Positions 1 to 11,518 of a stretch of 64,000 nucleotides of DNA are shown one piece after another (the stretch's first letter is position 1; the number at the start of each line of letters is the position of its first letter). Source of the stretch: Mrakia gelida (lineage: Eukaryota; Basidiomycota; Tremellomycetes; Cystofilobasidiales; Mrakiaceae). The notes below the pieces were generated by a model. That model worked only from the letters and a program-made list of their open reading frames with translations, made no database searches and was not told the origin of the DNA. Position numbers and translations under genes: made by a program. The stretch covers positions 1 through 64,000 of the forward strand of contig BRON01000019.1 of assembly GCA_024345305.1 (NCBI GenBank), written 5' to 3'.

Positions 1-2023
1 TCTCTTCCCATTCCTCGTCTTTTTAGCTTCGGGGCCTCTCGTTTTTCCCCTGAGGTATCCGGAACGTTTTGTCGGAGTAGAAGAATCTCCGACACGTGTT
101 TCGGTTAACCCAGGTGTTAGCGAGATGAAGACTCATCAAGAACGACGCGCTCCCGTTCCTTTCCCTCGACTCGTCGCTCGCTCGCTTGCCGATTTCTAGT
201 CGGACCTGAGGACTCCCTGTCGTAGTCGGGGCCGGATGAGTACTCGTCTACCCAAACGAATCTTTCACTCTCTTCCGATGGACGAGGCAATTCTTGACGC
301 GTCCCTTTTTTTTCTTTCCATCCTGCCTCTGCTTCTCTCCTCCTTCCTTTTCGATCTCTCAGACTCGGAGATCATACTTGCTGCTTCACTGACCCTAATC
401 GCTGGCGTCGGTATATCCGCTGTGGGCGTTCTACGGTAAAGTAAAGGTCTCTAGGTGGGGTTGTGGTGGGTAGCTCTATCGAGGTTCGTGGGAGGAACGA
501 CGCTGGCGAGTGCTCGTTGAGGTTTCTGCTCTTCGGAGGCTTTGGGGTGGGCTGGGAGAGAGAAGGGGAGGTCGATGAAGAAGGTCAAACGAGAACTACT
601 ACTGGCGACTTGAGAACTACGCGAGGGAGAATGAGAACTACTACTGGGCGACTTGACGGCGAGACTGGTTCTGGAGAAGGGAAGATGAGAAAGGGAGACG
701 AGAAGGGAAGCTGAGAAGTTGACCAATTCTGGGGTGAAAGTTGATGAATAGCAAGAAGGTCAAAACTAGCCCACTCTTTATACTAAATATGATCCGCAGT
801 CCGAAGCACCGAGAAGAGGAACGAGGCTGGAGGGAGTAGCTAGCGAAAGGGAGGAAGGACGGTGAGACACGACGCGAGACCATCAGCGGTCACAGCAAAG
901 CCAAAAAGGGGTATAAGCTATAAAACGGAAGAGGCAGAGAAGGCGAGAACCGAGAAAAGTATGTACTAAGCAAGAGAGTCGAGACGGAAGGGAAGGCCGA
1001 GAAGAAAAGGGGAACGTGAGTGAGGCGCGTCGCGAGGGGAAGGTTTCGGGCAAAGGTACCTACAGAACGAGAAGAGTCGGCGAAGGGAAGCAGAGGACTA
1101 AATATAAACAGAAGGGCGAGGCCCAGAACCTATAGAAACGGGGTCTCTAACCGAGACAGGAGAAAAGGGGAAGAGACGCGTCGAGAAGAAAGCAAAACGA
1201 AAGAACGAACGAACCGAGAAGAACTCCTCACTTCCTCTCCAAACCCCCACACCGCTTATCCTCAGCGTCTACATCGACGCCCGGCTCTGTCGAGAAAAGC
1301 ACTCGTCGTTCGCGTCGCAGGTTTTGCTCGTTTGCGTCGTTCTCCCATTCCTTCTACCGACATCCAGATTCTCGAGGATTTCATTCTATATTCTAGTGGA
1401 ATTTGGATGGAGGCAGGAGGAATGGGAGTTCATCGTCCGTCGCAACGAAGAAGTTGGCGACGCGTCGCAGTTTTCAATGTTATCGTCGATAGGTGTCACT
1501 CGATCCGATGCAATGAGCCATGACCATTTCGAGCTCTTGACTCGTATCTGCTCATCCGAATGCTCACGTCGCCGTTTCTTCTTGAGGCTAAGAAAGGAAG
1601 GAAAGAGGACGAGCGACGAGGTCGAAACGCTGAGTTTTGCTGGCGAGCACCTCAAGTATGCATCATCATCGTCGAACTCAAGCTCGAGCGTACCACCAGA
1701 AAAACCTCTCGCTTTGGGAAGGCTCTTCAAGGAAGAAAATCTGCTGCTTTCATGGTCGCTAAGCAGAACCCTCACCGCTGACGTCGACTCAACCAAACTC
1801 CCCGACGACTTCGACCCACTAACTTTCATCTCCCTCCCACACGGATATCTGGACCCTTTCCTCGACTAGCCATCCCCTCCCTGATCTCCATCATCCCTCG
1901 CTCTCGTTCGAAACCGAGCTAGCTCGTGTTCCCTCCCTCTTCCAGCCTCCTCGCAAACTCGCCTGAGCTCCCACCTCCTGCCCTCCCTCGACCCCCTCCC
2001 CTCCCCTTCCCTCTCGCCTTCCA
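1..2023. other. Region with no confident gene
   Basis: I find no exon chain with the usual GTGAGT/CTGAC/CAG signals here. About 480-1240 is strikingly purine-rich on the + strand and its open frames are charge-biased and look non-coding. The best candidate frame is on + at about 1510-1869 and ends PHGYLDPFLD with plausible codon use. It could be a small gene, or an upstream exon of the SAC phosphatase gene, but I could not join it by splicing. Copies of GACGCGTC occur near 297, 1176 and 1459. Confidence 0.5.
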
Positions 2024-5000
2024 ATGGCTCCCAAACTGCTCACCAAATCCCGTCCCACCTCCTCGCACAGTCCCATCCACGGCCTCCCTCCCTCCCTTCA
2101 AGTCCCTCCCGGCCCTCCTCAAGCTGTCCATCGATCGTTACTCGTGTCTTGCTCGTCTGAGGGGCTGATCGTACGAGCTTCCAACAGTGCTGGTGGTCCT
2201 GGCAGGAAGGCTGGCAAGGGAGCGCTCAAGGTCGCTTGGGGTGTGAAGGGGAAGGTGGAGGAGGTTAAGGGCGAGGAGGGGTCTGTGGTGGAAGAGGAGG
2301 AAGGGGGAGGGAAGGAGAGCGAAGAGGGAGGAGCCAAGGCAGGAGGGGAGGGGGAGGAGGAGGAGGGAGTCGAGGTTGAGATCAGGGGGATACTGGGCAT
2401 CTTGAGGTTGTGGAACTGTTAGTGTTTATCTCTCACCTCGAGCAGTGTACACAACAGCTGACTCTACGAGGTTCTGTTACAGCTGCCTATCTTCTGGTTA
2501 TCGTGGATCCTAAATCCATCGGTGCTTGTGAGTTGAGCTCGAGCTCACCAACCGCCTCTCCTTCCTTTTCATTCGAGCTCACTCCTCCCTTTTGTCCTCG
2601 TTTGCTCAGTCCCTACACCCAATCACGAAACCTACTCTCTCACCAACGTCCAAGCCATCCCTCTCACCCATCATCATCTCGCTGAGAAAGCTCTCCTCAC
2701 CCTTCGACGGTCAGCCAAAGCACCTCCTCCCTCGACTCAGCCCTCAACCGAGCCCGCTCCAGAAGGATCAGATCTCGACGACGCAGCTCGGTCAGCTTCG
2801 GGAGTGAGATGGGGAGAGGTAGTTACCCCTGGGAACGAGACAGGAGCCGAGAGTTCGAGCGGAGAGGAGGACGAGGACGAAGACGAGGAGGAGAATGAGG
2901 CGAAACGAGCCGACGGATCGTACACTTCCCTCAACAAGTCCTCAACACCGGAAAAGAAGAACAAGAAGAAGATCAACCTCAACCCTTTCTTCAAATGGAA
3001 CCCCTTCATCCCCAAACCAATCACAACCACAGCCGTCTCCTCCAACCCTCTCCATCCAACACCAGCAACCGCAACCGACCCTCTCGCCCTCCCCGACGTC
3101 CTCCCAACTCCCTCCTCTCCTACGCCCTCCGACCCTCCCATCCCACTCGTTCCTTCCTCCCTCACTCTCCCCGTCACCCTCCCTACCTCTTCTACTTCCA
3201 CTTTCACCCCAACTCCAAGCTCAACAGCCAACGCAACCCGCTCCCACCTCGAGACCAAGATCCTCACCTCCCTGATCACCCTTTTTACGTCGGGTCAGAT
3301 GTTCTTCTCCTACAACCACGACATCACTAACTCGCTCGCGGCGAAGCATCAGAGAGGAGGGGTGGATAGGATCCCGCTTTGGAGGCGGGTCGATAGGAGG
3401 TTCTGGTGGAACGAGTGGTTGGGGAGGGAGTTGATCGATGCTGGGGTGAGTCGCGTCGACTTTCCTTCTCGTCTTTTCTTTCGAACCCTTCAGTCTGGAC
3501 AAGCGCGTACTGACCTCTCGCCGTCTCCTTGTCAACAGCTCCATCCCTTCATCCTCCCCGTCATGCAAGGCTGGGTCCAAATCTCAACACTTCACGTCCC
3601 ACGCGCCCTTCCTCCCACTCCCGCCTCGACGCTTTCGGCGCCGGAACCAGCAGCTCCTTCGAACTCCTCTGCGACAGGTCTTATCGATCCTCCCATGGAG
3701 GGGAACGTTCCGGAACCAGAACCACCGGCGGTGGAGTACGAGACGGTGCCCGTTGAGTTCATCGTTGTTTCGAGGAGGAGTCGAGATCGGGCTGGGTTGA
3801 GGTATCAGAGACGAGGTGAGTCTACGAGGTTTGGATATGTTTAGACCTCGAGGGCTGACCCTCGTTTTTGGGTTTCGTGAAGGTCTGGACGACGAGGGGA
3901 ACGTAGCGAATTTCGTTGAGTCGGAGATGATCGTTCGAGCGGAGGTTCGTTTCGCTCTCTTGCTCTTTTCCTCTCGCTTCTTCCTTCTACTCTCCCCTTG
4001 CTGACTCTCAAGCTCTTCTATCCTTTTCCTTCTGACAGTCACACATCTTCTCCCACGTCCAAACTCGAGGATCGAGTGCGTCCCTCCTCTTCACTCTCGC
4101 TCGTCGCGTCCTTCGAACCCCGCTGACCTCCCTCTCCTCCCTCCTCCCTCACCCACCCCTCACCTGCCCACCCACCACAGTCCCCCTCTTCTGGTCTCAA
4201 TCCCCCTACTCAACAACCTCAGCAGCCTACGCTCTCAAACCTGCTCCCGTCCTCGATCGACCGCTCGCCATCGCGAGAGGTCCCATGGCGGTTCATTTTG
4301 ATTTCCTGAAGGAGAAGTATGGAGATCAGGTTAGTTCGCTTCCGGTTCGATGACGGGGAGGACAGGAGAACGAGAGAGCCTGATCGCAGTTTTGAGGTTG
4401 GGGGAAACAGACTGTGGTGAACTTGAGTGAAGCGACGGGGAAGGAAGCGCTTGTGACGAAGGGGTTCGAGGAGGTGCTGCTTGGGTTGGGGAGGAAGGAC
4501 GTTGAGTGAGTTGTCTTCGTTTCCTTCTTTCGAAACGGGGTGGGACATTTTCGAGCTGACTCTCCGCACCTTGTCGTCCTTTCTCTACAGCTACCAAGAG
4601 TTCGACTTCCATCACGAGTGAGCTTCAGTTCTCGACGCGTCTTCCGACTCCTCTTCTCTCGCGTTCGTTTTGAGCTGATGCCTCCTCTCCCTTCTTTCAT
4701 CCTCAGATGCAAAGGCATGAAGTTCGAGAACGTCTCCATCCTCATCGATCGCTTGAACGACACCTTCCTGAAGCAAAGCTACTTCGAAGCTGGAGGACCC
4801 GACTCCCAGAAGCTCCAATCGCAGAACGGAGCTTTCCGAACCAAGTGAGTCGGCTTGTCCCCTCCTACTCCACCTCTCGTTCGAAGCGGAGGCTGACCAA
4901 CCATCCCCTCGTTCGTCTCAAACAGCTGCATCGACTGCCTCGATCGAACCAACGTCGTCCAGTCCGCTCTCGCTCGACACGTCCTCGGAATCCAGCTCGC

Positions 5001-6852
5001 TTCGATCGGTCTCTCTCAGACGGCGGATTCGCCTCCTTCGGATATCGAGACTGTTTTCAACGATGGTGAGCAGCTGGCACCTTCTAGATCGTGTTCTCAG
5101 CTTCGAGCTGACCTCGTTGTTCGTGCGCCTCGTTCGTCTCAGTTTGGGCCAACAACGGAGACGCAATCAGTCGATGCTACGCTGGGACGTCGGCTCTCAA
5201 GGGAGATTTCACGAGGTGAGTCGAGTCTTTGAACGTTGGCTTGGAGGTCGAGGACTGACGGCTCTCTCGTTGCTCTCGTTCGTCGCAGGACTGGGAAACG
5301 AAACTTGCAAGGGATGATCAACGATGGGTTGAACTCGATTTCGAGGATGTACACGTGATTTTTCTGCGTCTCTTCCCTTTTCTCCTCGTCAACGAAGAAG
5401 CTGACTCCCACCTCCTTTCAACAGTTCCGCCTTCTCCGACTTCTTCAGTCAAGGTTTGCTCGCTTCTTCCCTCTCCCTGCCGTCCTTCCTTCGACGCGTC
5501 GCTGACCTTCCCCCCACCCTCTCCTCTCAGCCGTAATCTCTTTCATGCTCGGCCAACGCTCCCTAGCCGTCTTCACCGAGTTTGTCGAGAAGCTCCAAGT
5601 CGCTGAGCCGGCGAACCTCCTTCGACTCGCGGTTGTGAGATCGGAAGCTAGTTCGTCCCTTCCTCCTTGCTCCTTCGATCTTCGCTCGCGCGATCTCGAG
5701 CTGACGCTTCTTGGGTTCGTCTTTCGCAGTCGAGACCTGCTCTGCGAGAGTGATCAGCGAAGGGGAGACTCGTCAAGCCGGATGGACTCTGTTCGCTCCG
5801 ACGGAGATGAACGTGAAGGGAGGACAACAGTTCGAGGAGAAGGTTCTTCTGCTTGTGAGTCTCGACGCGACTCCCATCTCTTTCTCGCAAACCCTCGCTC
5901 ACGGTCCCTTTCTTTTCGATGAACGAACAGACCGCCAAAGCTCTCTACGTCGCTCGCTACGACTACGAGCTCGAGAAAGTAGTTGGCTTCACGAGGTGAG
6001 TTGCTCGACGCGTCTCCCCCTCTGTGGTTCGTTCCGAGTAGGACTGACTCGGACATTTCGCACAGAATCCCACTCGGCAACGTCGTCTCCCTCCAAAAGG
6101 GAGTCTACATCCTCTCTCCTCTCCAAGAAGCAGGTCAGGACCCGGAGGAGAACTACGGTTTCAAGGTCTCGTTCCGAGGATCCGACGATGAGACCCGGTT
6201 GGCTTCGTACTCGGTGAGTCTCGACCCTGGTTTTCTTCGCTTCTCCCTCTCGCTGACTCACCCACGCGTCCTCCGCTCGTTCCTTCCAGATGCGCAATCA
6301 AATCGAACCCACCTCCCCAACGAAACCTCGTCCCAAATCCTCCTCCCTCCGCCCTCTCCTCCTCTCCTCCCCCAAACCACCCCAACCCCCTTCCTCCATC
6401 CAAACCAACTCCCCCCCTCATTCCTCGGACTCCGAAGAAATCAAATTCTTCGCCTTCAAAGCCATCCCCCGAGACATCGTCCTGCACGGCCGAGAGCTCT
6501 CAGTGGACCGCGACGACGAAGAGCAAGACCCTCGAGGCGGAGCGCAAGGGGACGAGAAGACCTGTCATGAGGTTGTGAATGGGATCGTGGGGAGGATTAG
6601 AGGGTTGTGCTCGGATGCGGGGAGTGGGTGGGATGGGGCTGATGGGGAAGGAGATGGAGGGAAGTTCTTGAGGGAGGAGGTGAGTCAGGACGCGAGGAGG
6701 TGCTTGGAGTGGGAGAGAGAGCTGACCTTTTTCGTTCGTTTTCGCGTTCGCTTTTGTGGGGGCAGCCCATCATCTCCCTTGCTGAAGCGCAGAGTAATAC
6801 GCCTTTCTTGGCTAGGATCGAGCATGGGGTGAAGAGGTGGTTGTGGCTTTGA
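2024..6852 (+). CDS. SAC-domain phosphoinositide phosphatase with hSac2 domain (Sac2/INPP5F-like)
   Basis: This predicted inositol-phospholipid phosphatase probably acts on PI4P or related lipids on endosomal or Golgi membranes. I place 20 exons: 2024-2417, 2483-2527, 2610-3445, 3539-3815, 3883-3944, 4039-4075, 4181-4329, 4411-4505, 4591-4617, 4707-4844, 4926-5065, 5143-5215, 5289-5354, 5425-5453, 5531-5650, 5730-5854, 5931-5995, 6066-6213, 6290-6679 and 6766-6852. They sum to 1,100 aa plus stop with all phases matching. SAC landmarks are GILRLWNSAYLLVIVDPKS near residue 130, SRRSRDRAGLRYQRRG, RGSIPLFWSQSP, EFDFHHECKGMKFENV, and the catalytic TNCIDCLDRTNVVQ split by the intron before 4926. 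The C-terminal part (about 5730-6213) resembles the hSac2 domain. An acidic insert lies early in the SAC domain. The start is the first ATG of the frame; an extra upstream exon is possible. Substrate is inferred from family only. Confidence 0.9.
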
Positions 6853-7476
6853 GAGCTCTCTCGCGTTCAGTTTCGGGTTTCGTTTTGTTTTGTTCTCTCT
6901 CGCTAGTAATTCATAGATATACCCATCTAATGCTCTCTCGATACACCTATAGCTTTGCTTGTTTCCGTTCTGGATATCTATCATGACGCGACCTCAGACT
7001 GAGTGGAGGAGCAAGAGCAGGAGCAGGAGGATCAGGACGCGTCGAGGACGTGAAGTCTTCGGTTCTGGACTGAAGGGCGTGCCTGAGCGAGCTCTCCATT
7101 TTCGAGTGTTGCTGAGAAGCCTCTATAGCTGTAAATCGTACCAGCGATTCATGAAGCGTTGCGAAAAACTCGATTTTCAAGAAGGGAACGACGCGTTTGA
7201 GCCCGAAAAAGGAAAGGAAGGGAAGAGGCGTCGAGCTCCTCTCTTCGCTCCTTCCTCCGCAACCATCTCCTTCCCCTTCTCTTCTCTTTCTCGGCCCCTT
7301 CTCTCGCGCATCTACCTTCCTCAGAGGTGAGTAACTCGCACTCGCATCTCGATGAAAATCTTCTTTCTCTGCTAACGCTCTCTGTCTTCCTTCGTTGAGC
7401 TCTTCCAGAAGCTTCTCCTTCCCCCCTCCTCGACTCCTCCTCCTCCCCTTCGCCACCTTCTCTCTTCCTCCTCAAG

Positions 7477-9808
7477 ATGCCTCACGTCGCCGGCGAGGTC
7501 AATCTCTTCGCTGAGCTCCGTCTCCGAAGGGCGAATGTAGAATTTGCTCCTGTGAAGGAACATCATTGCGAGGTCACTGGTCAGTCAAGAGGAAGATGGT
7601 CGAGGTCGCTCGCTCCTTCTCCTTCCTCCGCTCAAAGCTCACCCTCCCTCTTCCCCTCCCTCGTCGTCTACAGACATCGCCGATACGTGGACGTGTACTA
7701 CGTAGATCGATCTTACTGCAGAGGAAGCTGATAACATCGAATACGAGTGAGTGCTCTCTCTCTATCTCGTCCGTCTATCTCCCTTTTCCTTCCTCGGACT
7801 CGAGCTCACCTCCTTCCCCTCCCCTCCTTCCTCGTCTCCTTCTCTTCCCTTCGTCGCAGCGTCCACTGGGAAGATCGAGCCAACGTCCCTCGGGGATCCA
7901 AGGAGAGACTCATCGTTGACGGAGAACCTGTGGGACAGAGGTACATCAACCCTGACAAGGAGGACTACAAGGGAATCGTGGACTATCACCGTGAGTACGA
8001 ACGACGAACGACGAGTCGACTGCTGGCTTCCTTCGATTCCTTCGAGCTGGTTCTTCGACGAGATCCGAGAGGCTGACCCGATTGTATGCCTCGTGCATGT
8101 GTCGCTTCAGGAATGGACGAGATGCACTGTGCTAGGCTCGAGTTCGCAAAGATCGTGAACTCGCTTCCTTCCTTTCGCTCCTCCTCCTCCCTTCCTCCCT
8201 TCGACGAGCTTTGGCTCTCCTCGAGAGGCACATAAAGCTCACCTCTTCTCTTTATCTCTCGTTCAGCAAACCACCAACGAAACTGGACCCAACGTTCGAC
8301 AGCTCACTCCCATGGCAGGAACCGTCAAGCTCGAGGTCAGTTCGTTTCGAAGCTCGCACGACCTCCTTCTCCTTTGTCTCCACGAGCTCACCACCGCCCT
8401 TCCACCCTCGCAGATCGAACTCGGATGGTTCGTTCCTGAAACTCGACCCTTCGGAGGAAACTTCAAGCGGATCAACTCGGAGCATCCTCTCTTCGACGCT
8501 CGTCCAGTCAACGTTCAGGAGGTCGCCAGGAACGCCGTCAAGGGACTCACTCACACTTCCAAGGTCGTCCTCCCCTCTCTGTTCTCTTCCGAGAGCACTT
8601 TCTAACGTCGACGGCTTTCACGTGTGCAGGTTCGGTCAGATCTTCGCTCGACCTTTCAACACCCCGAGTGGAGGTCCTCCTCCCAAGTTCGTCGTCGCTC
8701 CTCCTCCTTTCCGAAACGGCTTCAACGGGGGAGAGGCAAGGAGACCGTTCGCTGAGTTCTTCTGGATCGTGAGTTGTCTTCTCTCATCTCTCCTCGTTCG
8801 CATTTCAACCGAGCTGACCCTCTCGTTCCCGTTGTCTCTTCCTTCAGGTCGGATACCCAGGTCAGTCGCGCTTCCTCCCTCCTCCGCGAGCTCGACCTCA
8901 AACTCCAACTCATCTCCTCACTCTTCTTCCCCCTCCTTCAGACCATCTCGCGAACCCTCCTCAGAACCCAGTCAACATGGCCGTGAAGACCGACGGACAA
9001 GATCAGTTCAACCCTTACGGAAGCGACTACAACCACCAGTACCCCGAAGCTCAACCGATGTTCGTTCCTCCTCAAGTCGACCGAGCGAGGTCGCTCTCCC
9101 AGACTCCCTATCGCCAAACTCCTCCTTCTCCTTCGTCGTCGTACAACCAGCAGAACGGGAACGGACGAACCCAGAGTTCTCAGCCGGATGGAGGGTGGGG
9201 AGGAGGAACGCCTGTCGCGAGTGGGAGTGGAGGACATGGTCAGAACGGTGGAACTGGGTGGCAGGCTTTCAAGGAGGAGCCGTCGGATGTGAAGGTGAGT
9301 TTGCTTCGTTCTCGTCTCGTCTGTCGATGTCGGCGAAGGGAGAGAGAGTCGAGGGAGCGAGGAGGTGCTGAGCTCGAGCTGACGATCTCCTTCCCTCCCT
9401 CGTTCCTCGCGTCCTCAGCCCTCCGTCGCCAACCCGAGCATCTGGACCAACACCAACCTCACCGCCATCGACCTCACCCTCGACGAAGACGACGACGATG
9501 ACGACGACGACGAAATCGAGGACGTCGTGATGACCTCAGGAGTTCCCTCTCGTTCAGCAGGACTCGCCGCCTCTCGCCCACCCTCCAAAGCAGCCTCGCT
9601 CCCTCCTCCCTCCGAAGCAGGCGAGTCTGTCCGATCAGGTCAAACCACAGGAACCACAGGTCGAGTCTACCCTTCTCAGGAAGACTGGATGGCTCCTCCT
9701 TCCAACACCACCGCCGTCGATCCAGACTTCCCTCCCCTCTCCACTCCCTCCTCCACTCGACCTTCCTCCGTCGTCCAACCCCAAAAGAAGACCATCCCAG
9801 CTCAGTAA
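7477..9808 (+). CDS. Hypothetical basidiomycete protein, acidic/disordered C-terminus (DUF7918-like layout)
   Basis: Function is not recognised. Ten exons join in phase: 7477-7579, 7722-7746, 7860-7990, 8111-8154, 8267-8335, 8414-8563, 8640-8768, 8848-8860, 8942-9294 and 9419-9808, giving 468 aa. The N-terminal ~200 residues are folded-looking (RLIVDGEPVGQRYINPDKED, CARLEFAKI, GTVKLEIELGWFVPE). The order VDG, FAKI, G-x-[IV] strands resembles fungal DUF7918 proteins, but this is a weak resemblance. The rest is Gln/Ser/Pro-rich with a run of Asp near 9485-9525. A likely 5'-UTR intron runs 7327-7408 (GTGAGT to TTCCAG). The annotated stop is TAA at 9806-9808, yet the same frame stays coding-like to 10603; see the next entry. 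The exon starting at 8640 uses the second of two nearby AGs. Confidence 0.7.
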
Positions 9809-10603
9809 AAGGTCCCTACCTCTCCAGCCACAACCAAACGACCTCAATCCGAAGCTCTCTTCGCTCCAGCCTCACCGGAAGCCTCCTCGGAAGTCGAACA
9901 AACCATCCTCAAACGACCTCGCGTCGATAGCGAGGCCTCTCGAACCGTCGCTTCGGACGCAGGAGATGCAGCTTCCATCGCTTCCTTCGGAGGAGGAGGA
10001 TCTTCGTCTCATTGGGGAGCGGAGTCAACAGCTGCGAGCAGTCAGGCGGGAGACCAGGAGAGACCCTAGGAGTTCCAGAAGAGCAAGAAACAGAAGCAGC
10101 CTCAGCCTCCTTCGAACGGGAACGGAAAGCAACCTCCTCCTCCGACGTCCTACGCTTCCTCCGTCGCCTCCTCCTCAACGACATCAATCAAACGACCTCT
10201 CAAACTCCCTAAAGCTCCCCTCGTCGCTCCAGGCCAGAAACATCCGAACGATCTCGAGGATGGAGAGGAGGAGGAACCTGCGTTTGAGTTTGAGGGGGGG
10301 CAGGTCGTTTCGTCGTCTTCGACTCCAGCACCAGGAGGAGGGGGTGTTTTGGCTCAAGCCGAAGCTGCTAGGAGATCAGCAGAGGAGAAGAACCGAAGGG
10401 AGGCGGAGAGTCGAAACAGTGGGAGGAGTTCTGCGACGGGTGGAGGAGCGGGAGGGAGTGTTGGGTTGGGAGGGAAGAAGGTTGTTGGTGCGCCGGGGTG
10501 GAGTGTGGTTGGGAATGCGGAGGAGGTGAAGAGGACGGCTGCGCTGGAGGAGAGGAGGAGGAAGGAAGCGGAAGAGAGGGATGATGGGGGGTGGGGGATT
10601 TGA
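9809..10603 (+). other. In-frame extension of the 7477-9808 gene past two stop codons
   Basis: The frame continues directly after TAA 9806-9808. It has 86 sense codons, a TAG at 10067-10069, then 177 sense codons to TGA 10601-10603. The translation is of the same kind as the upstream protein: Ser/Pro-rich, with basic nuclear-signal-like pieces TTKRPQSEAL and ILKRPRVDSEAS, and a charged tail (RRSAEEKNRREAES, ALEERRRKEAEERDDGGW). No 5'/3' splice pair removes either stop while keeping frame. The dispersed GACGCGTC element, often found soon after stops here, lies at 10631-10638, 28 nt after the distal TGA. Possible explanations are stop readthrough, recent nonsense mutations, or sequence error. 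Confidence 0.5.
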
Positions 10604-11518
10604 GGCGGGCGGAGGCGTTGGGTGGGAGGAGACGCGTCGATGGTCGTTCTTTTGAGTCTTTCAGCCTCGTCGCTTTGCTCAGCATGCTACATACGTTTTG
10701 ATATCCTCTCTTTTCTCCTTCCTCCACTTTCTTTCCTTCGCTCTGCTACTTTGTATCGGTTTTCTCTCGCTGTTCTCTACTCTTTCGTTTCGTTTCTTCT
10801 CTCGTTCGTTCGCCCCTGTCTGCGTCCTCTCGTCTTTCCGTCTTTCGTCCGCTTGCATATGATTCGAGCTTCGTTGCTCCTTTTCGCTTTCGATAACCCA
10901 TGCTTCCCAGATCTCAAGAAGTAGCGAAGCTCGAAGAGCGAACAAGACGGGTGACAGATCGCGACGCGTCGAGCTTGGAGGCTAGGATCCTTTCGGCCGC
11001 CGAGTCGAGTCGGATATCGAAGAAGGCGTGTAAGAGAGTATAGACTTGTACAGCGAGCTTTTGCTTCCGTTCCTTCGGTGTCAGAACGAGAAAAGCAAGG
11101 AGAGAAGAAAGAGGGAAGAGTCGAACTTCGACGTTGACCGCCAACTCCGACGACCCTCCCTTTCCCTTCCAAACACGGCGTCTAGATGTACCAGTGCGCC
11201 AGCCGTGGATGCCAGAGTGGCGACCTCGTACGCGGTTCCATCAGCCGCATCGACGTCGCCATTTTCGGCGCCTCTCGTTGATATTACCGTTGTAGATACC
11301 GGGGTTGAAAGCGAGTATACAGAGAGATAAAGTGACCATACTTGTGTTCTGCGGGGAGATTCAGGCGAAAAGGTAGACTAGCGACGACCACGAATCGACG
11401 AAAGCAAAATGAGACAAGACGCGTCGACCTTGACCCCTTTCAACTCGCTCCTCCCTCCTCAACCCACCGACCGTCAAAAGAGAAGGAAAGAAGGATCCAC
11501 CGTTCACAACAAGATACT
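10604..11518. other. Convergent intergenic region
   Basis: This lies between the + gene ending at 9808/10603 and the - F-box gene ending at 11519, so it should hold both 3' UTRs. The first part is pyrimidine-rich on +. GACGCGTC copies occur at 10631-10638, near 10963 and near 11419. I see no gene. Confidence 0.5.

Noticed and set aside
1020..1523. Arg/Glu-rich + ORF
   Set aside because: Composition follows the purine tract; no domain, splice signal or sensible termination context.
9805..9870. Ultra-short introns that would remove TAA at 9806
   Set aside because: The GTAAAA donor pairs with AGs giving 23, 50 or 65 nt, none a multiple of three, so the downstream frame would be lost; 23 nt is also far below local intron sizes.
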